Origin: Gavia stellata | Lineage: Eukaryota > Chordata > Aves > Gaviiformes > Gaviidae | Reading direction: 5' to 3' | Assembly: GCF_030936135.1 (NCBI RefSeq) | Contig: NC_082595.1 | Span: forward strand, 21,837,930 to 21,901,929 | Length of the DNA: 64,000 bases | Part shown: piece after piece, positions 1 through 11,843 of the stretch | Position numbering within the stretch: position 1 is the stretch's first letter | Layout of the letters: each line of letters begins with the position of its first letter | Position numbers and translations under genes: made by a program | The notes under the pieces: generated by a model | What the model was told of the DNA's origin: nothing | Databases searched by the model: none | Seen by the model: the letters and a program-made list of their open reading frames with translations, nothing else

Positions 1-3000
1 GGGGAGCTATTGTATCTGGGGATGGGGCAAATGAGCATTAACAGCTGCTCACATTCTTTTTCCTCATTTTCATTCTCCTCCATGCAATGAAACATTTCTT
101 TCTATTTTCTCTGGCCTGTTACTCTAACATTTCTTCTTCTCTGCTGTGTTCTCCTTCTCACTTCTCAACTACCCAGATTTTCCCTATGTTTATTCCTCCA
201 TACATACAGAATCTTCTTTGCTATTGAGCGTGAAGAACTGCTGCTTCTATTAGCATATGATCAAACTTGCTTGTTTTCCAGCTGGATTTCCCCAAAAGGC
301 AGGAAGGTGCCTATTTAGAAAAATAAAAATCAATACATATGACTTGAGTTCAGTGAAATAACTGACTAGCATTCTTTTGCCGTCTAAAGTTGTGTGTATT
401 TCAGGGAACTATTTGAAGAAAAGAGTGATGACAAATCCTTGGGGAGTAGCTGGTTCATAACTACATTAAGACATTGACTGTATATGAATATAAGGATGCA
501 GAAAGCCCTGCTAACTGGATCTTTGCTAGGGAAAACGTTACGGTCTAATCAGGATACAGTTTGGGGGCTATAAAGAAAGCTAAAGAGATCCAGTCACTTC
601 ATTAACTGACTTTTCATAAACCCTAAAAGAAAGCATCTATTCTCTCAAGAGCAAAAGTTATCTTTAGTATCCAATCCTTATGTATCTGTTCTGCTTTCAC
701 AATTTCAGCCATTTAGACAAGTGATGGAGCATCTATGTATTCCAAGGACTTCCCTAAAGGTTTCTGTTTTGCTGTACAGTTTTATGGTTTTATACCCAAT
801 TAAAACTACTGTATGTGCTTAACCCTGGGAACAGGCTAAAGCTATTTACTCAAGCAGACAAGTATTGTATTAAGGTAAGAGATAGCTTGTGAAGATAAGA
901 AAGGAATCTTTCTGGCTTTCGGTAAGACATGAAGATATTTGAAACAGTGTTGTATAGTGAATACATTATCAGCCAAATGCTTTGAATTCTGGCTCTGCTG
1001 ATGAGTTCAAGGAAATTAGTACCTTATCCTTGAAATGCAGAGGACAGTATTGTCAGTGTGCTGTAGATCTGTGTGCACAGAGGCTAAGTAACTTAATGCC
1101 AGCACAGGTAGGATTTTTTTTGTACAAGGTTTCAGTTCAAGTATCATGTCTGTCGATGATCTGCCTTGTAATTCTCTGGGGAACCTTCTTAATTTAAATA
1201 TTTAATCTAAGCCGTATTTTTTTTCCTCCCCTCCTTTATGGGAATTCATCCTTGTTTAATTTTACTAAACATTTTCTGTGGTGTTTCTTACCAAAGCCCC
1301 TTGGCTGATCTGCCCTCAGCTCACTGTGGCACAAGTGCTTGTCACATACTTGGAAGATGCAGCCTTGGCAGGATTTTAGACACCTGAGAGAAGGAACGCT
1401 CATCCAGAGCGTGCTGCTGGAAAACACTTCCCTTTTGATCCTGTGCCACCTGGAAGGGTTGCCCCGAAAGCTTCCCTGCAGGGCATATTGTTTTGGAGTG
1501 TAGGTACAGCTCTTCCTTGCTTCTGCCAGAAAGAAAGATGAACGTAGTTACGTCTTGGAACAAGTTGCAGCACAACACCGTGTCCTAGCAGCTATATACA
1601 TGAATGAAGGGAAGGAAAAGGCGTTTTGTTACAATGAGACAAATGTTCATTTAGGAATCGCGGGTTTTCGTTAGGATAATTATTGTGAAGTCTGAGTTTA
1701 ATTTCTGGTGGCACTTTTTTTTTAAACTTGAATTGAGTTATTTAAATTTCCCAAACCACAAAATGTTAATAGCTTCACAATTTATGGTTTTTCTCTGTAG
1801 AGTGAAAAAGTATAATTAAAAATAAGATATAGAGTAGAATTGAGTTTTTTGAACTGCAGCTTGGAAGTTTTTCACAGAATACAAAGCATATGCAAACAAT
1901 ACAAAGTATTGTTTCGGGCTGTTCTGCAGATGAATGCAAACCATACTTGCTTTGTGAAGTCAAAATTTGTCTTAAGTCTTAAATCTTGCTTTCGTACTGG
2001 GAACAAGGGTGTCCCACTCCACATCTCCCCTTCAGTTATGATGAGTAGAATAGTCCAAATAAGTGGAAGGTATTCCGTTATTCTTAGCATGGAAAACATG
2101 ATTACGCGAAATCCCATTTGTTAGCATGAGAGGATCAGAAGCCTTTTTATGCATGAGAACTGTTATGCTCTTACTGGAGCTCAGGCTGGGAGAAGAGAGA
2201 TTGTGGAAATAAGGTCTACTCTTGCAGAACTGTCTTTGCCAACAAAAGGTGATTCATCACTGAAAATACACCAATAATATCAGAGGATAAAAGCAGTTCT
2301 GGAGCATCCTGCAATATAGATGCCATTCTTTCCCTAGGTGACACTGAGCAAGCCTAGATACAACTGAAGACCTAAATGTATAGCATGGGAATAGCCAACT
2401 GATACAAACCTCTTCTTGCTCAAATAAATGACACTGGCCTGTTCTGTATGGATCCTCTAGACCAGTAGTGTTTCTGTCTGGTGTAGTGCCTGCTCCTTCT
2501 ACCACTCTGTCTGAATGTCAAGAGGAAAACTTCCCCAAAAGGTGTTTAGACTGTTGCAGCTGGGCTGTTTTTTCCTCCCCATTGTTCTCAGGCACTGGGG
2601 ATGCTGAGGCGATTTGGAAAATGACAGACTATGGCTTTCTGTTGTGTACTGGTTTTGTTTTCAAATCCTGCAGCCTGTGTGGCTTGGCCCTATCCCTTGC
2701 GTCTAGTTCCTCAGCTCTCTTTTTCCATGTTTGCTACCTTTCAAGTCTATTACTTCAGTTAACAGGCAGTGAGGAGTTAGTATTTGGACATCCCTTGTTT
2801 GTCCAAAGTTTTCAGGAAAATAATCGCTCATTCTATCTTCTGTCTGGTATGAAGGTAAGGTTTGGTCCAGGTAGTCTCAGTTTGATGTTATCTGCTGCTG
2901 ATGTGAGTGAACCTCTTTAATACCATGTGGATTCTTATCACCCTAATCCTGACATACTGTGAGTATAAGCAATGTAAAATCACCACCATTCTTTTCCTGG

Positions 3001-6000
3001 AAATAGGGAGACCCTGTGTACAGTTCCTCCCTAGCTGGAATCTTCCTACACTTCAGACACGTGTTTTCCTCTGCTAGCTCTCAGCCACTCCAGCAAATGG
3101 CTCCTATATAGCTCTGGAGTTGATTTATGCACCTTTAATAAGTCCCCTGTGCATTCAGTCCCTTCGCCCCCTCCGCACATCCTGTATCTTCTGACTTAAC
3201 TATACTGATGGATCAGTGTCCCCAGATATCCAGCACAGACAGAGTGTAGGGAATTGAGACACTCTGATTTGGTTAGCTTTGTGCTTTCAGGCTGGAGCAA
3301 GATCTGCTCTAAGTATTGAAGGACAGGGCAACGAATTTTTTGGTTAGTGGAGCTGTCTGAAAGGTTGGCAAAAAGCCCCAAAAGATGGCTATCAAAGCAC
3401 CAACTACAGCCATCTTAAATGCTCCAGGCTGTTTGTGCTTAACACTGAGTTTGTTTTCACCTGGCAATTAGGTGAGTTGGCCTGGTCTGAGTACAAGTGA
3501 CTGGAACATGAAAAAACTCAGCTGCAAAAATGCAGGGTGGTAAACAGCAAAGCAGCTGTTGAAACTTGAATCACTGTATCTGTGTTGCACTGTATACCAA
3601 AATAATGGCACCATTCAGAATCCAGCCCTTTTCTTCATCCACAAAAAAGCCAGATCCATCTTCAGTGTTATCCCAAGTTGAATTTGTTGTGTGGGCAAAT
3701 GGGAGGTCTGAGTAAAATTTAGCCAAGCTAAAGAAGCAGCAAAGGCAAATGTTAACTGTTCACTTTCCATGCCTAATTCCTCAACTTTTCTCAGGTAAAA
3801 TGTAAGCTCCCAATTGCCTAGTCTCTGGTCATTCTGCCTGGGTAATCTGAACCAGTTTCCTGCAGACAGAGCTACGTATCAGTCCCTGCCACTCACAAAA
3901 ACATACTTGGGCAGATGCAAAACTAGTTGGAATTTGTTGTTCTGAATTTGCATTTAGTTACATTGTGCCATGACTATGCTGGTACTGGTAGCTGATCCTG
4001 GACTGACTCCCCTCTCCTCTTTCTAGCAGTGGTTGTTTCTCAAATTCTGAGTCTTGTTCCTTTATTGTTATATTATTGCTATTTATTTCAGCAGCTCTGA
4101 ACTGACTCCTGCTGAAGCCAGCAAGTTTAACAATTAGCTTCATAAGGAATGTAATGGTACACATGAATAGTGTAAGTGTATTCCATATCAACTCTGCTAG
4201 CTCAGCCTACTTGCTTCCCCTCCTTGTTATGTAGTGGGGTGGTCTGACAGCTACCGGTTTGCCAAGAAATGTATGCTTGTCTGAAGTTCTCCCTGTGCTT
4301 CCTGTTTTGTGGTTTGGGTTTTTTAATCCCTCATCTCAACTTGAAAGAAAGATGTTACTAAAATTCTGGGAGATGGACTAAGTGTGGACTAAGATGGATG
4401 CGCGCACATACACAGAGAAAGCAAGCGTGAGGTCACGTTTGGCTTTCCTGACCCACTGAAATCACTACAACCTGAACATGAAGATTTTTAAAGGAAAAAT
4501 CTTGTCTGAATACAGCTGCCTAACTTCTTTATGCTTTATTTCATGAAGAAAGAGCAACATGTATTTGTCTAGTATTGCTATGTCAACATCCAGTCACGGG
4601 TTGGTGAGGGAGGCAGTGACAGTGCAAACAAAATCTCATGAGATGTGCATAACTTGCCGTTAGATGTGACCCTGCCTAGTTTTGAAAATGATAGTTTTTC
4701 TAACAACTGTGCCAATGAAACAGATGGAAAATGGAAATACATAATTTAAAAAAAAAAAAAGCCAATTTACTGAGTTATTCTCACTCTATTTCCTTAACAC
4801 TTGGTATTGGCTTACAGTGGGCATTCAGAAACTTTTGGTTCCCTACTCAACTGCTATAAATAGAATTTGTAGTGATCTCCAAGAATCTCTCCAAAAATGC
4901 TTTCTTCATGCCAGGTTCTGGCTGCATCAGCACTGCATCTTTCAGCACTAAGCTAGCAGGTCTTGCTATAGCAATGTGCCTGTCAACACTGAAGGGGGAG
5001 TCTAGACTTCAGCTGTAGACGGCTGGTAAAGCAGAAGAATACCTAGAAATTAATGGGAAGCAGGGACAATGTGGCAGCATCTCTAGACTGTATGAAGTTG
5101 TTCTTGGGTTTTACACAGGGAGGACACTGCTCTGTATCTATGCTGTGTCCTGCTGGCCAGCCCCAGCCACATATGCACTCCATGGGGTGTATTTGGACAC
5201 TAGATGTACTCCACAGATCCTTAGCTACTTCCAGGGGGTCTTTGTAAGTTGTGCTTCAACTTGTGCTCCTTCTGATTTCACCAACTCAGCCTGTACTTAG
5301 AATCCTGCCCCCTTAGGGAGAAACTCCAGCTGAAAATAACTCAAATCAGGAGGGAACTACTGCTAGTCAGTCTGCCCAGCCTTCTGTCCCACCCAGCTTT
5401 TGTTCCGCTTCCTTGGGGTTAGGGAAAATGTGAAGGTCTTTTCTAAGACGGCTCTGAAGTAAGCAGACTTGTGTAGCAGACTGGGGAAAAGATGACAAGG
5501 GGGGCGGGGGGAGCTGCTGCATCATGAAGAAATGTTTTACGTATGCAATAAGGGCCACCCTTCACCACAGGATTGCCTTAATTGTTGTGAGAGGTTGCTT
5601 TGCAAGGGCATGTTAAAGTCTGTTTGGCCCTGAGATTTCCTTCCTGGCACTCCTGACTAGACACCAAGGCCAAACCAGTGCATATCGGTCCCAAGGGCAG
5701 TGGTGGGCATCATGTATCAGGAGTATATAGATGGCAGCACTACACATGGGAAGGAAAAAGAGAAAGGAACACCAGTCTGTGGGCTTGAGATAAGGGGAGG
5801 TGGAAGTAAACTGAAATGCCAGAGGAAAGAACATAGCATAGGAGACTGTGCAGGCTGAGGAGAGAGTAACGAGTATTAGAATAAAGCAAAAGACATGAGA
5901 GAATTCAGACTGATGCTGAGACATGCAGCAGGGAATGTTCTTAGCAAAGAGCATGAGGAAGTTGAACGCAGATGGCAACGTACGAATAAGCAGGCAGACC

Positions 6001-6149
6001 TGAGAAGCTGTAAGGGCAGGATGGAGAAAAATCTTAAAATCTAGAAACGGGAAGAGAGTGAAAAGTATATGAACAAAGAATATCTAAAATAATAATACTT
6101 TCCAAATCAGAAATAATAATTTTGTTTATCTTGGTGTTACAAAACCACA
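1..6149. other. Noncoding DNA downstream of CYP1B1; no gene recognised
   Basis: This is AT-rich sequence with many short open frames on both strands. None has a recognisable domain or a convincing splice-bounded exon. The longest is 150 codons at 2468-2920 (+) and is rich in Ser, Leu and Cys without a motif. In mammals the 3' end of RMDN2 approaches CYP1B1 from this side, but I could not identify an RMDN2 exon. Low-complexity tracts include an A run near 4749-4760 and a G-rich patch near 5500-5512. Confidence 0.6.
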
Positions 6150-6179
6150 CAAACTAAGCTAAGGCAGTGTAAGAATAAT

Positions 6180-6185
6180 TTTATT
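6180..6185 (-). terminator. CYP1B1: Candidate distal poly(A) signal of CYP1B1
   Basis: Read on the minus strand this is AATAAA. It is followed 25-45 bases downstream (about 6140-6160) by a GT-rich stretch, GTTTGTGTGGTTTTG, of the kind that serves as a cleavage downstream element. Use of this site would give a 3' UTR of about 2.3 kb. That fits the long (about 3 kb) 3' UTR known for mammalian CYP1B1. Two other AATAAA hexamers lie closer to the stop codon, so the site used is an inference. Confidence 0.5.
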
Positions 6186-6432
6186 TAGTATTTTGGTAAC
6201 ACGGTGATACATCTCAAAATGACCATAGAAGTTCGCTCGCTGAACAACTGCATACATTCTAAACGGGTGCTACTAAATTTGAATAACTTCACAGATTATA
6301 CAAAGCATTATTTGACCAACAGCTACATAGTGTGTGAACCCCTGACAGACATGAGCAGTGTGAATGGATGTTGCATTAGTAGCCAATGCATAGTTAAAGC
6401 TTTTGGAAGAATACAAAATTGCAAAAGCCATT

Positions 6433-6438
6433 TTTATT
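6433..6438 (-). terminator. CYP1B1: Alternative poly(A) signal (AATAAA on minus strand)
   Basis: A perfect AATAAA on the minus strand, about 2.05 kb beyond the CYP1B1 stop codon and 250 bases short of the distal candidate. It sits in an AT-rich context where chance hexamers are common. Confidence 0.25.
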
Positions 6439-7944
6439 AAAATATGAATCGGTGATCCTTGTGTTTGAATAACTCTTCTGTTGTAGGTTACATCCTTTAT
6501 ATTTGTTTTAGTAACAATACTTACAAGGGTACAAGGAAAAGTGTCTTGCTAGCATTTGATCTAATGTAGATCTCCATATGAAAACGCTGAGTATCTTATA
6601 AAGCTTTTCACAGGTATAAGCTAAGTTCTGGGATAACACAAACTTGTGCATGATTCAGAAAAACACCTGAGGTTACTCCTTGTGTATGTAACAGAAAGCT
6701 TTTTTTAGTTCTAAAGAAAGAAGATAAGTGCCATATGAAGTCAGAGGCTTTAAACAGGTACCTTACTACTGTGTGGGGTTACGGAGCAGTACTTTTAGGC
6801 TTGATTCAGGTTTTTAAAATCAGTAGCGAAGCTTCTGCTTAAGATGATCAGGATTGTGTCATTAACCCAGCTCTTCTCAATGTCAGTATAAGTTCTGTCA
6901 CTGCTGCCAGCATGACTAAGACTGGCCATCTATCAGAAGACCCAGCACAAATCTTTACTTGCTTAGGTTTCAGCAGAGCTACTATACTGTGTAGCACTGC
7001 ACCCTTATTTTTCTGGCTCTACTAATACCTTATTTAGTACTAGGCTGAACACAGCAAGTCATGTGCAGTACTCCAATTTCTGATGGATTTCATATGTAAT
7101 TGAAGGTGATCTGCAGCTCCAAAGAAGTGCCCAACACTTGTCAAAATCCCGCATTTACATAGAGTTGTTTGCTTTTTAGAGAAATACATGTGGCTTTGTG
7201 TACACAAACATTAGCCAGAGGTTCAAAGCCATAAAGTTTCACACGTGTGTTTTACTTTAAAATAATAGTTTTGGGGGGGTTGTTGTTTTTTTTTTTAATT
7301 ATGTCCTTTCCCTCACAACAATTTTAAAAGTACTTTTTCTTCAGTTAATGAGTACATTAATTAGGACATGTAATGTTAGTTATCCTTCTGAGACTTTGTT
7401 CCAAGCAAATCGTACATAGTTGGTTGTTGGATTATACCATTTAACTCAACCTAACAGAATGACTAGTGAGCAGGGGTGTATTTGCTGTATGCTTTACTTG
7501 AAGCTTGTGGCATGAAAGTTCTAATATAAAACCCCCAAATTCTCATTTCTAAATACCTTGGCCCATGTGGATTTTACTGGACTTACCTATGTCCCTAGGG
7601 ACAGGGATATTAAATCTTTACTAGAGAAATACGAAGTTCAGCTATACCTTGATAAAATGTTCTAATTCAAATTATCTACTTTGTTCATTAATATCCTAAT
7701 AAACATATTAGCATATGGTTTGTATCACCCTTGCCATTTGCTGACATATCAAATCTGATCTTTCAGAACTTAATGAAAAGTTACAATATTAGGACATTCT
7801 GTTCATTCTCATATAAAATACTAATTTTAATTTCAAATGTGCTTATAAGCAAGTTTATCTCTTTCTTTTAGCTATTTATGTAAACACTTTGGAATGTTAA
7901 AGGCAAGTCTTTACATTGTCATTTTACCAAAAATCTTTTGAACA

Positions 7945-7950
7945 TTTATT
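7945..7950 (-). terminator. CYP1B1: Proximal poly(A) signal candidate
   Basis: AATAAA on the minus strand, about 540 bases beyond the CYP1B1 stop codon. The bases following on the minus strand are T-rich (GATTTTTGGTAAAATG). A short 3' UTR isoform ending here is possible, but this sequence alone cannot separate it from a chance match. Confidence 0.3.
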
Positions 7951-8486
7951 ATTGAGGCATTAATGTACATCCCAGCAGTCACAACACAGGAGCTGCCATG
8001 TGCCTATGGCAGTTTCCAGTAGCGTGAATTCAGAGGCAGGCTGCAGTGTTCTGAGCAACCCTTTTTTTTTTCTTTTTTTTTTTTTAAAAAGAAGAGATTT
8101 CACTTTGGGATATGGAGTCACTGAAGGCAAACTTAAGATCTTGTTAAGGCATAGTGCATGCAGACATGGAAAGGATTGTACAAACAGTTCCTGGAAATGC
8201 TCCAACCAGTCAGTAGATAAAAACCGCTTTACAATGGCGACTTCTGTGAACAAGCTAGGAAAGAACAGGCTTACTTTCAAATTGCATACGTTTTATCCTT
8301 TGATATATTAAATTGTTCCCCTGGCTCTCCTAGAATTAAAGAGGACTGAATTATACCTTGTGCAGTTTTTCTTCCTGCTCTTGTAATTTGTAATATTGGC
8401 TATTTTCCAAAAAGATCACCAGAACAAACTATAACTTATTTAAGTCTAAAAAGAGAGGGATTATCTTTAGATGCAAGGTTTGTTGC

Positions 8487-9099
8487 TTAGGCATTTGCTG
8501 ATAGCTGATTTTCATTGGCTGCTTTCTCTGCTTGCAGTCTTTGGACAGCCTGATCGAGCAAATCCATAGTATCTCTAAGCGTAACATTCAAGGTAAATGG
8601 CTTAGGTTTAATGGTCAACCCATAGGTAAAGTCCATTTTAGGGTCCTCATTTGGATTAGCAGTAAAATTGCACTGATGCACCAGTATGGAGGTAAAGAGA
8701 AACAGCTGCACCTTGGACAACTCCTCTCCAATACACCGACGTTTTCCCAATGAGAAAATCATCACGCTACTAGTAAGATCTTTATTGATGAAACCATTCT
8801 CATCCAGGAATCTTGTTGGATCAAAATCCTCTGGGTTGGACCATTTTGCTGGATCGTGATTCACTGACCACTGATTAACAAAAATCACCGTGTCCTTGGG
8901 AATGAGGTAGCCCATTATGAAGGTGTTGGTTGTGGTTGCATGTGGGATAGTAACAGGCACAAAGCTGCTGAAACGCATGGATTCGTACAAGAAAGCCATG
9001 ATGTAAGGCAAGTGAGGCTGATCTTCAGCACATGGCAGACGGTCTCTTCCAACAATCCTATCCACTTCTTCTTGCATTTTAGCCTGCACGTTCGGATAC
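8487..9099 (-). other. CYP1B1: CYP1B1 exon 3, coding part (heme-binding half)
   Basis: This part encodes the last base of R339 and residues 340-542, ending in TAA at 8489-8487. It carries the K-helix ExxR (E378, R381), the PERF-like DPTRF, and the cysteine loop with C461. Its base composition is ordinary (roughly 43% GC by eye), in sharp contrast to exon 2. The C-terminal tail, rich in Ala, Asn and Gln after residue 530, is longer than I recall for the human protein, which ends soon after the corresponding LQAK. The acceptor polypyrimidine tract is weak (CATCTTACTTTAAACGACAG), but the reading phase and homology fix the junction. Confidence 0.96.
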
Positions 9100-11842
9100 C
9101 TGTCGTTTAAAGTAAGATGTGTGTATGTACATGGCACTTTCAAAAGATTTTCTTAAAAATAATCCTTGCTGTAAACATTTTTTTCACAGAACCTCACCCC
9201 TACCCTAAATAATGCAGTTTGAGCAAAGTTTAAATATATTGCAGGAATGTGTAGACCTTGATGGAAAACTGAGAGAAGAATCCAAACTTCCCCTGCAATG
9301 GTGTCATTTTAGATTTGCTCAGTTTTCACTTTAATATCACATGTAACTGATTCTCAACAGAAAAAATGAAATTAACTTAAATGTGCTGAAATTGAATATT
9401 CTGATCCAATTTTGAAAATTCATTCTAAAACTAAAATTACTTGTCTCTTCTAAATATTGGGCTTTCCATGGAAATGAGAATTTGGTTTTCCAGCCCTGTA
9501 TGTGACTTCTAAAAGTTAGCATGGAGTTTTTTTATCATTAGACATACTGCATACATATCAAAGTCTGCAGGTTTTTAAACTGAAAAAATCCCTGCTAATA
9601 ATTGTCAGAATAGCTTTACGAACATCCCACTCTTAGTTTGTGTATACTTTTTCTAATTAATATCAAAATACGTTTTCTTTATAATGTATTTTAAGATGAC
9701 TGCCTTCAAGTCTGGCTAGTTTGGAAGACTACACAGTAACCAAACAATCAAAATATTAATAAATTTTGCTTGTTTTCTTTTGCTTGGCTAAAAGCACGCG
9801 TTCCTCCAAGGGGCCTCTCTTTGCTTTCAGTATTCAAGTTTAGCTTCTGTGTCCTTGCCTTTTCCTCCTGCAGCAGATCTGCATGTCGAATGCTGGGCAA
9901 ATGTAAGAAGCGGGGAGAAACCCAGCAGGTTATGTGAACACTGCGCATCATACCCTTAGCTCGAAGCGTTAAACACTTGCCTTTTTCTCAAGAAGTGGCT
10001 GAGTAGATAATGTTTGCAGAAGCCTATAAATTATGCAGATGACGAAAGAAGAAGCCGGGCCTTCTTCTGTTAAGCCACTTCCCCTAGCTGAGATTTCCCC
10101 CCTCGAAGAGCTGGTGCCAGGGCAGTGCGCAGAAGGGGTGTGCTTGCACCCGCCGGCTGCCCACGGGGTCTGCCCGTCCCCGAGTCACGCAATGGCGATG
10201 AGGGCACACGCTGCTGGCAAATTAACATAATAGCGGGCTTGTAAACCAGTGCACGAACTCTTTATCTTGCTTAAGCGGTTCTTATCCTGATCCTATGATC
10301 TCCTTGATCTTGACCTGGTAAAATCCCTTACTCTCGGGTTTTATTCGGCTGCCTTTCTGCCAGCCTCTCTTAATGCACCGTCCGCCAGAGAGGGGGTTTG
10401 GGTTTTGTTTTTTTTTTTTTATCCTTTCTGATCTTTTTTTGGCAGGTTTCCCAGAGCTTCCGAGTCGCTTAATCGGAAGCCGCTGAGGGGTGCCCCGGCC
10501 CACAGGGGTGGCCGGTCCCTCAGCCCCTCGCCCCGACGGCCGCCGCGGGCAGCGGGTCGCCGACGGCGCCGCTCCCGCGGCTCTCCGCGGACCGAGCGGT
10601 TTAGGCGCTCGTTTGGGCCGGCTTCCACCACGGCGGGGCCCTTCCCAGCGGCGCTTTTGCCCGTGCAGCGCCCTTTAAACGGGGATCCCCCAAGCCTGGC
10701 GCCCGCACCGCGACGCCCCGGGCTGGCGCCCCTGTCCCGCCCCGGGGCAGGAGGTGGGTGGGGCGCCCCGGCCTCCCGCCTCCGCCCGGGCGGCGGGGTG
10801 GGTCGGCCTCGCCGGCACCTGCCTACCTGATGAGGAAGATGAGGAGCCACTGCAGGGCGGTGGAGAGGGTGTCCTGGCTGGCGCCGAAGATGTCGGTGAC
10901 GGTGGCGGGCACGTGCTCGAGCTGCAGCCGCGGCTGCTCGCGCTGCAGGCGGATGAAGGCGTCCATCATGTCGCGGGGGGCGGCCCCCGGGCGCAGGCTG
11001 CGCTGGTGCTGCAGGAACTTGCCGCGGACGAAGCCGTAGAAGTCGCGGTTGAGGTCGCGGAAGGCGCGGTAGGCGGCGCGCACGGGGCTGGGGAAGCGCT
11101 GGAGCCAGGGCAGCGCGTCCACCAGGCTGCCGGCGCCCACCGCCCGCCCGAACTGCTCGTTGCGCCCCACGAGGCGCAGGAACTCGCCGTCGCCGTGGCT
11201 GTAGCGGCGGCCGAAGCACAGGGCGCTCATCACGTTGGCCACGGCCACCACCAGGACGCGCGAGGGGTCGAGGAAGGCGCCGCCGGCGCTGCCGCGCACC
11301 AGCAGCGCCACCAGCGCCCGCGCCTCGCCCACCAGGTGCCGCTCCAGGAGGCGGCGGGTGGCGGGGCTGCCGGTGGAGAAGGCGCGCACCGTGGCGTGCG
11401 CCGCCCGGCGGTGCAGCTTCCACAGCTCCGAGTAGCCGCCGAAGGCCAGGCTGAGCCCGCCCGACACCAGCTGGAAGGAGGGGAAGGGCGGGCGGCCGGC
11501 GAAGGCGGCCCCCTGGCGGACGAGGGCCTGGCGGATGGCGCGCTCCCCGTTCAGCACCACCACGGGCCAGCGCCCCAGGCGCAGCTGGAAGACGGCGCCG
11601 TAGGTGCTGGCCAGGCGGGCGAAGGAGAGGTGCGGGGCGCTGCCCAGCTGCGCCGCGTTGCCGATCAAGGGCCAGGGGAAAGGCCCCGGCGGCGCCCGGC
11701 GCTGGCCCTGCCGCCGGCGCTGCTGCTGCTGCAGGAGGAGCTTGCCCAGGTGGATGGCGGCGAGCAGGCAGAGGAGGAGCAGCAGGGAGCCTTGCACGGG
11801 GGGGATGCCGCGCAGGGCTTCCCCGAGCCTCTCGAGGGCCAT
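8487..11842 (-). CDS. CYP1B1: CYP1B1, cytochrome P450 1B1 (complete CDS, two coding exons)
   Basis: The CDS is complement(join(8487..9099,10827..11842)), 1,629 bases including the TAA stop, encoding 542 residues (human CYP1B1 has 543). It is a heme monooxygenase of the endoplasmic reticulum that uses NADPH-P450 reductase. The family oxidises polycyclic aromatic hydrocarbons, estradiol (4-hydroxylation), retinoids and fatty acids. Landmarks: an N-terminal hydrophobic anchor at about residues 18-37; the proline-rich hinge [12 protein letters not shown] at 51-62; the I-helix oxygen-activation motif GASQDT at 320-325; ExxR as E378-S-M-R381; the meander motif DPTRF at 432-436; and the heme loop [10 protein letters not shown] with axial C461. 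One coding intron interrupts R339 in phase 2, the known CYP1B1 arrangement (coding starts in exon 2). All key residues are intact and there is no frameshift. CYP1A1/1A2 are excluded because they have more coding exons and a different I-helix context. Confidence 0.98.
9100..10826 (-). other. CYP1B1: CYP1B1 intron 2 (1,727 bp)
   Basis: It begins GTAGGC at 10826 and ends ACGACAG at 9100 on the minus strand, a standard GT-AG intron splitting an Arg codon after its second base. The 5' third belongs to the GC-rich island and the 3' two thirds are AT-rich. A perfect dioxin-response element (TTGCGTG on the minus strand) lies at 10186-10192. A T run at about 10409-10421 on the plus strand is the main low-complexity feature. 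No repeat family was recognised. Confidence 0.93.
10186..10192 (-). promoter_or_regulatory. Perfect dioxin-response element in intron 2
   Basis: TTGCGTG on the minus strand, in the context CATTGCGTGACTC. This matches the AhR/ARNT consensus TNGCGTG. It lies in the GC-rich part of CYP1B1 intron 2. Function is inferred from the motif only. Confidence 0.4.
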
Positions 11843-11843
11843 G
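10827..11843 (-). other. CYP1B1: CYP1B1 exon 2 (start codon to I-helix)
   Basis: On the minus strand the acceptor reads CCCTTTCCCTTGCAG, then one exonic base, then ATG GCC at 11842. The start codon therefore lies one base inside exon 2, and G at +4 supports it. The exon encodes residues 1-338 plus two bases of R339 and ends ...ATCAG|GTAGGC at 10827/10826. It is extremely GC-rich, with runs of CTG/CAG giving a short QQQQ at residues 38-41 followed by basic residues, the usual positive charge after a signal anchor. The linker just before the I-helix is about seven residues shorter than I recall for human CYP1B1, which carries a Gly-rich insert there. Confidence 0.96.

Larger units (their letters stand above)
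6186..8486 (-). other. CYP1B1: Candidate CYP1B1 3' untranslated region
   Basis: This AT-rich stretch runs from the CYP1B1 stop codon to the distal poly(A) signal and holds no credible coding frame. It contains several ATTTA-type motifs. On the transcript strand there is an A-rich tract opposite the T run at 8062-8085, where oligo-dT could misprime on cDNA. Two CTGTGAA heptamers occur on the transcript strand at 6288-6294 and 6607-6613 and match the miR-27 seed-A1 pattern. The extent is inferred from the poly(A) signal and the usual length in the family, not from transcript evidence. Confidence 0.5.

Noticed and set aside
2468..2920. 150-codon plus-strand frame
   Set aside because: No recognised domain, no splice or promoter support, and a composition typical of random translation.
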